DNA of 64,000 nt from Isoperla grammatica (GCA_945910005.1 OX246746.1:25753075-25817074); one strand, 5' to 3'. Positions 12,201 through 27,200 are shown, counted from the stretch's first letter. The notes: generated by a model not told the origin, from the letters alone. A program made the numbers and translations.

Positions 12201-15200
12201 GCCTATCTATATCACGAACATATCAGATTTCATTCGGGAAAGTCATTTTTATGAAAGTAATAAAAATAAAATAGGTACTGATACATAATGATAACCATTA
12301 CGAAAAACAAAACTGTGATAAATGAAGTGCAGAAATAGATATAAAAATATCATGGCAGTGGAACTCTCGCTTGAAGATCATACGGCAGCATTAATTATGT
12401 ATACTGTACATATAAATTAACATTTTAAAAGTCAATTTCAAGGTCATTTCCATCTCCTATTGAAATAAATGGGCCCCATTTAACCCTTACAATTCATAGG
12501 TAATACAATTAACCTGGTTCTACAACTTCCCCTCCCATACTCCTACTAAACAAACATTCTGAATATTTCATTAGGCACAAAGTAGGTGTCCATATTATCT
12601 TCTCAATTCCAAGTGGTCCCTTGAGTGACTGCTGACTGTTAGGTATGTGCATTCAAGTGTGAGAAAGAGAATACTATACGTAGCACACTACACTCTATTT
12701 GGCCAGGATGTGCAGTCAACTGGACTTCAAAAACACATACCGGTAAATCAAATATAGGATTGCCAAATAGTATATGTTGGGATAACATGTTATGTACCTA
12801 TTTGGTTTGATCACATTCATTATTTCAAAAGTAACATTTTATTGACTAACAAGAATACTAAGTACATCAGTATCATTAATCATTAATGAATAATAAACAA
12901 TGTATAAACATCAATAATTCAGGAGTGCTTAGAAACACAAATAGGTAGAGATCCTTGTAAATGGTTTTATTTTTTAGCATATTTCGTTTTATTAAATCCA
13001 AATTTCGCTGTTGAGCAGTAATTTCAGCTTTTGGCTGTGTTTCAATTTTAATTTACCAAATCTAATTTGTATCTAGTATTTTAACGTATGTGGCATGCCT
13101 ACATTGTCGCGTAGGTCTACCATGATAGTAAAAAAGGAAATGGAAGGTAATACAGTCAGTAAGGATTCTACTTACAGAATGAAATGCAATTTTTAGTACG
13201 GTACCCGAGTATGTTATTTGTCTTTTGTCTCTCTTTTCTTTCATGTTCAAGCCGTATGTCACAATATTTACAGATTAAAATTTTACCGTCGTGTAAATTA
13301 AACCCCTCGCATTTAAATTCTTCCTCTTTTTTCTTAATTACAGTCGAACACGAAGCACACTCACCGACAAACAAAGTTCAACAGTGTGCAACTGCAAACA
13401 CAAACAACAGCGTAGGCGAAGGCACGAATTCTGTCTCTTGGGTAGGGAAAATCTGCGAGCGATAGAGAGAGACATATACGACGGACTATGTGTGTGAGAG
13501 AGAAAGCAAGTGTCGCACAACCACCGGAAGTTCCAAGGGTTTGTTCGAGAATGCGCGCGCACGTCAGTGCCTGTGTGAAAGAGAGAGAGAAAGCTGTCGC
13601 TACGAATGCAGAATGCAGTCGACGCACAGGCTACGAGAAAAATCTGTTGCGAGCTGGTTTGGCAGGGGTGGAAGGGTCACTGCAGTCACTGCAGAAAATT
13701 ACGTTTTTGACAGAAATTCGGCGATTTTGCTTCATTTGACGGATTGTTGCCGACATCGGCCTGGACGATAGGTTGTAACCGCTTCCTGCGTTGCCAAGAT
13801 GTGTATTTGGCGAAGAATGCGTATCTCTCTGCCTCGCTCTCTCCGTATAATATCTCTTTCACCCCCAATAGCAAGCAATAATACTTGTGAATAATACTTG
13901 AATGCTTGAATAATGCGTTGTGAATGAAAATAATTTACGATGTTCCCAGTGAAAAGAACCCTTCGAACTTGCACTGACAACCTTGCAGCCAATTATTGTG
14001 CCAGGCAGCTTTTAGGCGGTAGGCGGTATTGGGAGTACAATAAGATTATCTGCGTTAAAAGTGTGAACAAACAAGGTCCATTGTCCCTTTGAGGGAAACG
14101 AAACACGTCAAATGCTGCTGGACGAACTATAACAGCTTCAGTCTTTTTCGTTTTTATAACAGTAAACTTATGCTATTTCGCGTATACACGGGATTTCGTT
14201 TTATTTCGCGATTCAAAAAGACTATTTTTGGACTCACAACAGACTGTCATGCCAACATATTTCAATTGCTGCACGTTTCAAGTGACTTCGCGCTATCGCG
14301 CATTGCGAAATACAAGGATCTCTACAAATAGGGTACAACAATAAAGTATATGGATGCTCTATTCATTGCGAGACGGTGAATCTGTTTGTCTCCTTACCTT
14401 TGCATGCTTTCATTCATTCGAGGAAATGAAATGTGAATCGGTTACACCAGCGTGCTGCAAAAACATGCGTTTTCTCCACGCAAGGTCTGGCAAGTGCCTT
14501 TACTCTCATACCCATTTGCGCGCTCTCTCACCACTCAGCCGCTGCTGGTCCGACCGATGCCTACGAGGCGCGCTCTCACTCGCTCTTTAGCTCATGCCCA
14601 TCCGCGCGCTCTCTCACTCACGCCACTTTCCACGATGAATGAATTGAAAGGACTAAAAGGAAAACACAGCGGTCAGCGGGTGGCTTGCCGTGGCTACTGG
14701 CTACAAAACGTAGCGCTGTCTCAGTCCCTCTTTAGCTCATAGACATTTTGCGCGCTCTCTCACTCCTTGACTCGCTGGCCAGCAACCCCGGCTGTCAGTG
14801 TCGGCGACAACAAGTCTATGCAGGATCGAGGCGGCTGAGGTTCCGTCGAGCCGTGCCAGCGCATGATAAATGAAAAATATCGATAATATTTCTATTATCG
14901 ATTATCGGCGCTGTATTGATTATCGAATAAATAATTCGATAATATTTTCTCTATCGATTATCGAAATTATATTGATTATCGAATATCGATTATCGTGTGC
15001 ATCCCTAGGTTACAGTACAAAAATTGTTTATTGTAATAGTTCAAACAATGTATCTCACACTACCCCCTAAAAACAAGGAAACACCTCATAGATAGTGAGT
15101 ACTAGTACTCACAAGGTAGAACCTGACGAGGTTGATAAAGACCCACAGAGATAAGTCTGGGCTAGTCCATTGGACTGTGTAGGGCGACGTAACGAAACAA

Positions 15201-18200
15201 CATTTAAACGATACAAGATTAACAGCGTTTTAATCATATTGCAAGAATGCTACACAACATACAAAGAAGCTGACAAAGAAGCCTGTGGCTAGTACGCATT
15301 CTGGACTGTATGTTAAATATGTATAACACCAGTCGAGTTGTTAGTCAAATTACATTTAAGAAGCAAAGTGAATTTAGAACTACAAGTCACTAAAAGATGG
15401 AAATTATTGTCATTTAGTCCCGGAATGTATATTTAGTCTCTATACAGTGGTGTAAGAACCTGGCAGTGGGCCCCCCAGCAAGAAAAAAAATGGGCCCCCC
15501 CCCCCTCCCTGCCCCATCTCCTCATGTTAGTTGAAATTTATCTGTGTGAGATAAAAGAAATTCACGCTATTTCAATGTCAGTGTGTTTATACAAGTTCAA
15601 TCGAAAAAATTGAGGAAACTTATTACTTACCGGGCTGCATGGACGTGGTTTAATCAAATTTACGACGCCTTGCTTTCGATTCTGCAAACACACCGATGAC
15701 CGAGTCGATGTCTATGTTGCGCGCACGTTCATTTTCTATGCTCAACAACGCTAGTCCTGAAAGCCTATCTTGAGCCATAGAACTTCTTAAATATGTTTTG
15801 ATGATTTTAAGTTTAGAAAATGATCGCTCAGCTGTTGCTACGGTCACCGGCAACGTCATAAACATAATTAAAGCTACGCAAACGTCAGAGAACAAGGATG
15901 AGAGAGCGCCGTTTTCAATAATTAACAAGTGACCTAACTCTCTGATTGAGGAAACCTTTTCAATTTCCTTCCGTAGAGTGTTCCGGAAACTCAGCAAATG
16001 TCCTGCAAACGATGTTGACAGATCCTCTTTGTAAATAATTTGAAATTGAGAGGCGGCAGAGAAGAGTTCGTCATCTGTGAATGCCAACATTTTTTGTGGC
16101 TGTAAAATTTCAAAGCGCTGGTTTACATTTTTTAATCCTTCAAATCTTGAAGATAGTTGAGAAATTATTATATCCAAACAACCAAAGAATACTACTGTTT
16201 TGAAACGTTTCTCGGGGTCAGTTAGTCTTTGATCTTCACAAAGTTCGTCATAATGGCGTTTGACTTTCATGACTCTTTTTGTTTCAAAAATGCACGGAAT
16301 ACCCCACGATTCTGCAAGCTGTGTTGCTGTTTGGTGTACACTTGCAAACGATTCCCTATAATTTTTCATAACTTCTGTAGCATTCTCAATAAGGTTGACG
16401 GCCTTAGAAACGTCTTCAGTTTCTGACTGAAGCATTTTTGAAACGGCGTTCACGGTTTCTAGAATTTTCGTGTGTAATACAACTTGGAAAACAAATTGAA
16501 AGGATTCCATCTTCTTTTTTAAAGACTTTGCTTCATCAATTTCTTTATTTTTCTTTGAAGTAAGTATTATTTGGGACAATGCTTTTAATATGTCCACAAA
16601 TCGAAAACGCAGAGCTATTAGTGACTCATGTCGTAATGACCAGCGTGTAGGGCACAGGCGTTTCAGTGTTTTGTCAGACCCCGAAACAAAAGATTGAAGC
16701 AAAGACCAACGCTTTATACTGTCGCCAAAGAAAGCATACAATCTCTCCACAATATCAAAAAAGGATGACACTTATGTTATATTGCTTACCGCGTCATTGA
16801 GGACTAAGTTGAGGTTATGTGCAGCGCAGTGAACATATATAGCGTTTGGTTCGCGTTTTGCTATCCTTGCTTGCACACCAGTATACATTCCACTCATCGT
16901 AGCAGCACCATCGTATCCTTGTCCGCGACATTTTGAAATATCTAATCCAAGGTCTTCTATGCAATTAACAATTTCTTTCTCCAAACCTGAAGCACTCTGG
17001 TCATCAACAGTTCTGTATCCAACAAAGGTTTCATTTATTTTCAATTTCGTGGGTCTCTGAGAAGAGTCTGTTTCAATTTTCACATATCGAAATACTTGAC
17101 TTAATTGGTCAATTTTAGATATGTCTTGGGTTGTATCCATTATTACTGAAAAAAACTGTGTTTCTTTAATTTCAGAGATAATATTAAGGCGAATGTGTGT
17201 TGACAGAATGTTGATTATTTCATTTTGAATCGCAGGGCTTAAATATTTAACCGTCCCTGATTGTAGTTGAATAAGATCTTTTAAGACTGAGTCATACTCG
17301 GCCAGAAGCTCTATAATGGCAATAAAATTACCACTTTGTCCATCGTGAGAACCTATAGTCTCTCGATGGCCTCTGAATGATAAGTTAGATAGAGCTAATG
17401 TAAGAGTAACGTTCACAATACGATGTAATACCTGTCTCCAAAAATTTCTTTCTCGACGGTATTCGTTATCCATTTCTGAATCAATTGTTTTGTGTAAACG
17501 CCAATGGTCATACACTAAACAGGCTTCAATGTGGTTTTGCGACTTTTCATGAACTTTGATTTTCTTAGATAATGATTTCCATTTCCTTACGCCATTCGTC
17601 CATGCAGATCCACCTTCATTCGTCGACCTTGAGCGGTCGCCAAACAACCAACACGGCTCACAATACGCGGCATCTAGTAGGGGTGAATAACACAGCCACG
17701 CCACTGGCAGAATTAAGCCCGTTTTTGTTTTCCTTTCGTAACATAGTTCAGAGAAACATCGGTTTTCCTGCTCCTCGTCTCTAGGAAAACAACCTTTAGG
17801 TTTGCATGAACCATTGTCAACTATAAATCTCTTAGTTTTTTAATCAACATCGAGCCGATAATGTGCCCTATCTGTGGGGTACTTACTTGAAGTTGATAAC
17901 AATTCTGTATCAACAAACACATTTTCTTCATTGTTCAGAACATTTGGTACTGCCAAGCTTGAAGTTGCCTGCGCGTTTGAAATTACGTCATCGTCACGCT
18001 CATTCAATACACTCACTTGTTCACTAGCATCACTATCACTCTCTTTGGTGTTAACGGCGTCTTTCTTCTGTATAAAGAAGTCACTAATTTTTGAAAGTTT
18101 ATCTTGCTTTAATATTTTTTCGGCCTTCAGTTTCCGCTTTTGAGCACCACTCAGACTCTTTTTACTTGACATTTTATGAAAAATAAAGACTTACATTATT

Positions 18201-21200
18201 ATTATAGAATATACAAATAACGACAAAATACGCGGCGCGCACACGAAAACGGTAAGTAAGCCTACGTGTTACTGTGTTGAAATAACCCGCACGTCCTTTT
18301 ACTCTTACAGCCACCTCGATACTGGTTGCTGTGGGGATGGAAATATTGCATTTTGGCAAAACTCTTTTAGTAAATGAACTGAAGCATAGTTTAATTAGTA
18401 TACTTGGAAGTCAACAAAAGATAGAAAACATGTTATTTTCACTGAAAACAGAGAACAGAGAAGAAACTTGGCGACAGTTTGAAGAAGGTTTGACAGAAAA
18501 TGAGTAACGGAGCTCTGGATGGGATGTGTGGAGCAACTCATGCGTATAATACGATAATATTGTGGTCATTCAAAAGCATCCAACTTCGGCTTTCAATAAC
18601 ACGTATGGCCATTCTTAAAAACACAAAACTTGAATTCAATTATTTCAATAAATAGCTACATGCACGTTTTACGATCTCCGGGTTTATTACAGCTTTTTTA
18701 AAAGTAGGGCCCTTGTGTGAGGGGGGCCCCGAGGGCCCCCCTCACTCAAGGGCCCGGTAGCAGTGCTACCCCTGCTACCCCGGTAGTTACGCCACTGTCT
18801 CTATAGTAGGACCTATTCTTGAGACTAAAAATTCATTACTACACCAAATGACAATTATTTCCATCTATGAGCGACTTGTAGTTCTAAATTCACTTTGCTT
18901 CTTAAATGTAATTATAGGGTCTACCTTATTATAAATATTTAACTTTACAACTGATAGTGCTCACGAAACCACAGGCAATGGATCTCATTTTTGAGATGTG
19001 GTGTACCATTTTTCACGTATGATTCAAAAAACATAAATTTACACAGTTTCTATCTCTTTCACTTACAGCCAGCCACATACCAGTAAAAGGAGTTGTTAAT
19101 GCATTTGACCCTAACTACACCTACTGTGAGCCTTCGACCTCAGTTTCTTTACCTTACTTCGTATCCGTGCGTTAATCATTTCCTCGAAGAAAATGCGATA
19201 TCAAAATCCGAGTAAAAACACCAAGGCCATTCACATTCATTAAGCGAAACATACATATGATGCTACTGCATTAACGAAGTTGCAAGCAAAACATATAAAA
19301 ACAAATAATTTACCCTTCATCAAATGTAAATTGAGTAAATGTGCCAGTAGATGTTATAGTTTTATACAAGACTAAATGCTTGAAATTTTTAACAAAGGTT
19401 AACACAATTGATGTAGGTAACAACAATGGAAACTAATGTCTCACATCCAAAGACATTCCCTAAGACACATGTAATGATCACATTTCAGCAGTGAGCAGAA
19501 CCTGGCCCTCAGCACAATGCTAAGATGAATATTACATGACACAAAGGAACAATTAACACCAAACAAGGGTCCTATGAGGAAGTGATCGATGGGTTCACTC
19601 CATGTGGGACAGACAATCATAACCACATTTATAACTAGGGTTGCCGTCCATGTCTCGCTTTCCCTTTGTGTCGTAGATGTACGTTGCAACATTGATTGCA
19701 ATGGTACTTGGTGGGTGGGGAGGAGGAACACATTTCGTTCAATGTGTCGGATACTCCCGTTTCGATCGAATCCAGATTTAAAACGCTATGTCAAACGGCA
19801 ACCCTAATTGAAGCACACGTAACTACGTATAAAACATATCTCTGAAATAGTAAATATTAAACTTATGCGTAACGTCACGGACGTAACTTAACTTGACAAT
19901 CTTCTGGATGTACAACCGATCGTAATAGACGTGCAAACAGCCGTTAGAAACCATGTGACTCACTGAGAGTGGTAAGCATGTGGTGGTGTGTGCTCCACTT
20001 GTCTTGCGCTACAGCCATTCATTCGGTTGTCACACGGCATTTCTGTGAGGAGCCGCAATTCATGCAGAGAAGAAAGGTCAGCTAGTAACTTCAATAAATA
20101 AAGTGAAGTTTCTAGATTGGGAACTGATACTTGATATAAAAGTTCCTGATCACTTACTCGTCCACACTCATGATAGAAGAACAGGTATTCAGAAGATTGC
20201 TTACGTAGGCCTATATGTTAGGATTGCTGCCAATCAATTTGTCCATATTACTACTATTATTACTAGAGATGGGTAAAATTACCCAATTGTGCTGCTGATC
20301 ATAAACCATATGAATGTGGAATACTGAAATGTACGTACTACAAAGTGCTATATTCAGGTGCAGATGCTACAAGATGCTACGACACTATTACGGATGGGAA
20401 AAAACCAGCTATTTCCTAAATATTTACCTTTAAAGTTTAAACCCATAAACTAATTGCGTTTAAATGGCTAACCTCCCCTCCAACCCCCCCCCCCCCCCCC
20501 CCCCCCCCGCCCCCCCCCCAAAAGTTTAACAATGTCTATGGTTTATGGATTAAACAGATGTCAAAGTCAGAATACTCGCACTACAAACATCCCTAAAGAA
20601 AGCCAACATTCAAATTTATTAGGGGTAGAATACCAATTTTCAAAGTCGAATACGAATATCGAATAATGAGACCAAAATATTTCGAATATCAAATTCGAAT
20701 TCGAATATTTTGCACGTTATCGGCATTTTAATACATAAGGAATCAAGTTGTGTAAATTACATGAACGTAAATGTATGATAAATAAAGAAATTATACCAAG
20801 TCAGTTATAATATTGATGATTGAGGCCCTAACCTAATTAATTTGCCTACAGAAATAAGCGTGGTTGTTTATTGAATTTCAAAGACAATGTAGGGACCTAC
20901 TAGGCCTAGGCCCAAGCCTATACAGTATACAGGTCTACTGTTTTTTGAACTTGGAGGATAGGGTTCTGGGAGTTAGAACATAATGTCTAGGCCTAGGCCT
21001 AGGGCCTAGTCTATCCCATCACAGTTTATTGGATACAAAAAAATATACACCCCAATTTAGATCCAGTTGACCTTTCCTAGGTTTAGGCCTAGCCTATCCC
21101 ATCACAGTTTATTGGATACAAAAAAATATACACCCCAATTTAGATCCAGTTTACCTTTCCTAGGCCTAGGCCTAAACCAGCAAGGAAGAACTCCCATGCC

Positions 21201-24200
21201 ACGCTTTTCTTTAGCTTGTATTACTCTGAGGCTCACCTGGGCCTAGGCCTAGGCCTCTGTCATCTTCAGCTTCACTCATGGTGCACAATAAATGAAATTA
21301 AAATAACCCTGGAACCGGAAATGCTTCTGCAAATGTATTTCTACAGAAATGCAGGAGGCCATATTGAAAAATGCAAGTCAGTAGTCGGCGGAATGGTGGG
21401 AGGTCGCATTTCCGGTTTATCGAAAAGGCGGGATATTCGAATGTTCGAACACTTCGAATTTTGAATAGTTAGTATTCGAGTTTCGAATTGAATTATTTCC
21501 TGAACTATTCGTCGAAATATTCGAAAAATTCGAATATTCGACCATCCCTAAAATTTACACCTCTATGCATCCTAAAGCTAGAAATCCTTCAATGAAATTA
21601 AAAAGTTTCAAAATGAATACAGTACTGTACAAACAATAATTACTAAATTACAAGGTTACTTTTGTCAGCTGTTATTGTTCAATGATTTTAAATGAGGTTG
21701 CACATACCGGAATCCTGCCGAGATGAGAATTCCTCTTCCGGCTTGTGGCAAAGGTATAACCTTGTCCGAACTGGACCTAGGAGTACTCGATATAGTGACG
21801 GATTTAATGGCAGTATCGGTGGTAACCAGTCGAATCTCCTCCAGGTTTAAGCCAGAATTTCGTCTGAGGACTTCCCCCTCCTGTTGAAGTGCAGCCTGCA
21901 ACCGGAAGCACACGGTAGAGTAGTTAATTAAACTCATACATATACACTAGGGATGAAATCGGGTACCCGGGTTACCCGAATCCGTTCTAAGGATTCGAAT
22001 CTTGTTCTGGTACATTTTTAGTTGAATTGTTGTATGCTTCAACAATGCGCCAACAATGGTGATAACAAAATGACTTGTTTCCATTCATAAAAATACTTTC
22101 CCGCTCCATTATGAACCCATTATCGGCTTGATTAAAAATAGACTAAGCCTATTTTATGTGGTGTGATTGCTGCGGGTGAGTTCTGGTATGCCTGTGCTCC
22201 CACTGGCTCTCGGCCTACCCCCACCCCTTCCCGACCGTCATCACTGGCTGACAGAACGCACGCTGGCAGCTTCTGCCACGGGCGGTCAATGACCTTCAAA
22301 TAACATGTTGAGCGACGTGATTTACACTTCTAGGATTCGGGTTACCCGAATCCTTGAGGGGCTGGAATCAAATCCAGATTTTACTACCCGATGTCATCCC
22401 TAATATACACACCGGTGTATATATAATTGGGACTCAGCCACTTTGGCCTCTCCATAATAAAACTGTAGGGCATGCACAACGTAACCAGAGACAGTCGGGT
22501 ACTAACAACCAACTGGAATAAGAGAATTGAATCTGTGTGAACACACCTAATTTAGTTTGCTTCTAAAACGAGAGATTTTCACTGAAATCTCCAATTAAGT
22601 AATTACAGTGGAGCGTCAATACGATTTTTAAGGATTCTCACAAATTATTTTTCCTTTTGTATTTGTTATTTTTTAAATTTAAATCTACGCAACCTTTTGC
22701 ATTAGCAGTGGTCACAAACACTAGGTAACATGGGTGAGTCCCACAGCCGGCTGGATGGGCTAATTACCTCTCTCTTAAATAACTCATCTATAGTTCGTTT
22801 ATTTCGCTGTTGGATGGCCCGAGGGCATAGGCTCGGTTAGCGTTTGCACCAACCTATGACCAAAGTACAAGTATCCCCACTCTCGCCTCGATCCGTAATT
22901 ACCTTCGGTCTGTGTGATAATTGACGCAGCCAGACCATCATAATTCCTTTGTATGAATAAAAGTGTCCGCTAGTAGCGACTCATAAGTCTCGTTGTTTTC
23001 ATCGTAGAAAGATAAATTTTAAACCGATATTTGTATAATTTCAAGCTCTTTTACCGAACGCAAAAATATGTATATAATTCCGGAAAAAGTGTTGCGCTTA
23101 TACAATGGAATTTGTTTTGACAGGTCATCATGATTAACAGGTGAGATTATGAACAGCTCGCCGATCAAAGGTATTTACGGTCGATTAGGGGTCTGCGGGT
23201 ACCCGAAACTTCAGGTAATTTCGGGTATTTATATATACCCGAAATTCTGGGATTTAAATAACAAATATCGGGCTTTTTCGGGTAGAAGTAGGTCCTAGGC
23301 CTAGCCCTAGCAGCCTAGGCTTAAGCTTATATTAAATGTTAAATGTAGGGATGACAACGGTTAAGCATTTCACTAACCGGTTAATCGAATCAGTTAATAA
23401 CGGCAACAAAACTCAGTTTTCGTCTGCAACGGGAGATAACTGACCTAGGCCTAGGCTAGGCCTTCTAGGCCTACGTGACGGCCATGCGGGCCGGTTAGCT
23501 TATTTTTGTCGTCATAAACACAATTGTGGATATTGATTTCAATTTATTTTAACGCAATGTCCGATTGTAGAGGCTTATTCAAGTCGTTTTTCATTAATCC
23601 GTTCTTCATTACTTGCTGCGTAGTGAACTGTCAACAGGCGGCCGCTTCCATTGCACTCGCCTGCGTCTATCGCTATCTCGCTTCCACTCACGCGTCCTGC
23701 GACTAGCGCTTTCTCTCTCTCTCACGGCGGCCGATAGCAGCCGACACGGTGAACTACTTCGTCGCGTCTCGCTCAGACCATTGTTCTCTCGCTCTTTCTC
23801 GTTCGGCCGCATCTGTTCTCACTTGCCGAGTGCCAGCCTGAACCAAGGGATGGCTCGCGCTTTAGTACGCGCGATCTGCAAATATTTGGGGGGGGGGGGG
23901 GGGGGGGGCTTGAGAGTGTGCGGTATCCTTTGATACGGGTCAGTTTGGACTAAAAGCGGCCGTGGACGAATAACTATGCCGCCCCGGCATAGTTTAAAGT
24001 TCCCATTTCTCGCGTGAATTGATAATTGATTAGTTATTTAATTAATTGACAAAAAAATCGATTAAAACCAAAAAAAATCGATGTCGAAAATCGTCACCGA
24101 TATCGATTATTAATCGATTAATCGATGTCGACGCCCAGCCTTACTAATTTTATTACCCAAACCCGGACCCGATACCCGAACTTTTTGTGTTACCCGGACC

Positions 24201-27200
24201 CGAACTCGACCCGAATCTATAAAGTACTACCCGCAGACCCCTACGGTCGATGCTTGAGTAGAGGGAAGGAATGTCAGGGTTTGGCCAAACGATTCACTTT
24301 CAGACCTCGAAGATCTCCGTGTTATCAACTGGGGCTTGTATGGACTATAGCAGGCTGTGACGAGGGTAGACTCCTCTCCGAATTACAATGCCTTCGACGG
24401 GGCGCCTGAATAACGCCGAATGAAACAATGCCGAATCGATCGTGTGTACTGCACTTTCAAGTATAATCCTAACCCAAAAAAGTAGACCTTATAACCTGGA
24501 ACAATGCCGAATCTTTTTTGACGTAGATCCGACGGAAAAATGCCGAATCTTTTACGACGTAAATCCACCGGAACAACGCCGAATCTAACCTAACCTAACC
24601 TAACCTGTGTATTACACGGAAAATGATTCGGCGTTGTTCCAGTGGATTTACGTCGAAAAAGATTCGGCGTTGTTCCAGGTTATAAGGTCTACGTTTTTGG
24701 GTTAGGATTATACTTGAAAGTGCAGTATACACGATAGATTCGGCGTAGTTCCATTCGGCGTTATTCAGCGTCCCCGCCTTCGACGATTGGAATGGATTGA
24801 ATATGGAATTGTGCAAGACTAACAGTTGGTGATGTTACATGACAATCTACTTACTATCGAAAGTATTTCGAAATACTTTTGATACAAAAAGGTTTCACCC
24901 TTAACTGATGTTACGTCATATCTCATGGGCCTAAATCTTATGGGTTCTTAAATTATGAAAGGACGGCTTACCTTGTACTTAGCATTATTCTTGATTTCGC
25001 TCCAACGCTCCTGTTCTTTTTCACGACGATGTAATTCCTTCTTCTTCCTACGTTCCAATTTCTGTTTTTGAAGTGGGGTCATAATTGGGACTACTGGAGC
25101 TGAAATAATAATACCGTTTATCATCATTATCATTAATTTTTATAAAATCAAAAGGCTAGGCTAACTGTGGTGATTGAACTGTGGTGAGTGACTGACACTG
25201 CCACAGCGATTAAATACCGATGAGTTTTTTATCTTGGCGATACGGTAATTGATTTAAATCGTACCGCATCCCCAATACAAAGTATATATATGTAATTCTA
25301 CAATAGCCTACCTTCAGGTGGTGGTGGTGACTTCTTTGGTACTCTGATTCGGTCGGCCAGAGGTGGTGCCTGTACTACATACGGCACTGGATACGGAGGT
25401 GGGAACACAATAGGTGGAGTATTATCATCGGGCTCCTCCAATAGTGATGCACAATCTAGCGCCTGAAATAGCCAAACAGAATATGACTCTCTCATGAGGG
25501 TTCGAAATATTGTGCTTTAATTTTATGTGCGACAAGGAACAGTCTCTAGTCCAATTATATACTAGGTTCTTATAACGTTTTACCTGTTCTACTATGTTTC
25601 CATTTTAATTACAGTAGAATATGACTGACAGTAGTTCCTGGTTTTACTATGCAAAAACCAAAATCCAGTGCAGAAAGAAGAATCATTATGCTTAGTGACT
25701 CTGAGCAATAACAAATAAAATGCCTACTTTTCAATATAAAAAATCTTTCATTTCAGTATATAAAATCAAAATAAATGCTATATTTTGTCACAATGGTAAA
25801 AGCATTTTCATCAGCACTTATCAGTGAAATAAACAACTGCAGCATCAACAACAGCCGAAATTTTGTATGCTGTCAGCCGTGTTCGATAATAATATTTCCG
25901 ACTGTCACGGTGAGAAATACATTAATTTAGAATCGTTGATTTAAATGCCCAGTTATCATTATAGGCGTAATATATTTTTGTGTTAAAACATTGAAAATAG
26001 TAGAAAAAGTTCCTCGTTTTCATCAAATTTAGTGGAAAACAAGATACTATGTAATTGACTTTATTTGCAATTAAAAATAAAAGCAGACATATTTAGCTTT
26101 ATTTAGTGAAAAAAAAAAAATGATTCAGTGTTCCGGTCCTTAACTATGCTACATTAGGGCTCGCCAGGCTGCGGGCAGAAAGGGGGTGGATATTGCATCG
26201 AGTGATGGTTCATCACTTGACAGTCGGTACTCATTCGCAGTCTTCCAGCATCAATTATTAGTACTAGTTCAATAGCCCAGTTATCATTATAGGTGTAATA
26301 TATTTTTGTGTTAAAACATTGAAAATAGTAGAAAAAGTTCCTCGTTTTCATCAAATTTAGTGGAAAACAAGATATGTTATTGACTTTATTTGCAATTAAA
26401 AATAAAAGCAGACATATTTAGCTTTATTTAGTGAAAAAAAAAAAAATGATTCAGTGTTCCGGTCCTTAACTATGCTACATTAGGGCTCGCCAGGCTGCGG
26501 GCAGAAAGGGGGTGGATATTGCATCGAGTGATGGTTCATCACTTGACTGTCGGTTGTCATTCGCAGTCTTCCAGCATCAATTATTAGTACTAGTTCAATA
26601 GAAGTACTCATGAACATTCGCCTAATAAAGCTTTCACCTCGCCTTGAACCGGCTTATTTGTTTATATTTTTTGCTAGTAGGCATAGGTGGCATACAAGTT
26701 GTGGTTTGTATTTCTTTTGTATAGTCATGGGCATGGCTTTACGAAATACACCTTAAAAGAGTTCTTTGAACTCAATATTATTATTATTACCATCGAGTTA
26801 TGAATGTTGCTTCTGATTTGTCTAGTGACGAGAACATCATTGTAGAAATACGCTAACTTGACCTTTCAGTGCATAGAGTGAGAGTGCTAGTGGTAATGAC
26901 CTCGTTCATGTGGGCGTTTGTGGGACGCACACCTCAAGTCAGTGGCGGCTTGTGGCCTGTGACAAAGGGGAGGCACTCAATGGGCACCATTTTGCTTTTT
27001 GTGTTAATCATACTACTCTTTAGTGCAACACTTGAAGCGTACAAGACTTTATACACACGTTTAATTAATTCGAATAGTTAGCCTAACTAATATATTAAAA
27101 TATTATTATCATATCATACCTATTGCAGTTTTATGTTCATTAGTCTTAGCTTGTAGATCCTTATCTACAGAAAAAAGTCAGCCCTTCGACCTCTATTAAT

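Larger units (their letters stand above)
15281..18976. repeat. Palindromic element split by a hAT insertion
   Basis: 15281-15436 is a diverged reverse complement of 18806-18976. Both contain ATTACATTTAAGAAGCAAAG and GAATTTAGAACTACAAGTC in mirrored order. The ZMYM-type hAT (15445-18797) sits at the centre with its target duplication between the arms. Without the insertion this would be a foldback element of about 330 bp. Confidence 0.75.
12014..21707 (-). other. Host gene intron 7 (9.7 kb, transposon-rich)
   Basis: The intron runs from the donor at 21707-21706 to the acceptor at 12015-12014. It contains the hAT element 12946-14324, the palindrome 15281-18976 with a ZMYM-type hAT in its centre, a small MITE at 19636-19806, a poly-C tract and the MITE 20620-21550. 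The stretches 12014-12937, 14325-14870 and 18977-19635 show no supported gene. At 14500-14780 a GC-rich run repeats CGCTCTCTCACTC. Confidence 0.75.
22403..24971 (-). other. Host gene intron 6, right part
   Basis: Intron 6 spans 21896-24971 and also includes the MITE 21948-22402. The stretch 22411-23177 shows no gene or repeat that I can support. The rest is occupied by the MITE 23186-24243 and the foldback element 24400-24776. Confidence 0.7.

Noticed and set aside
26154..26354. 66-codon minus-strand frame ending in FCPQPGEP
   Set aside because: It lies across the 328-bp tandem duplication and is not preserved in both copies.
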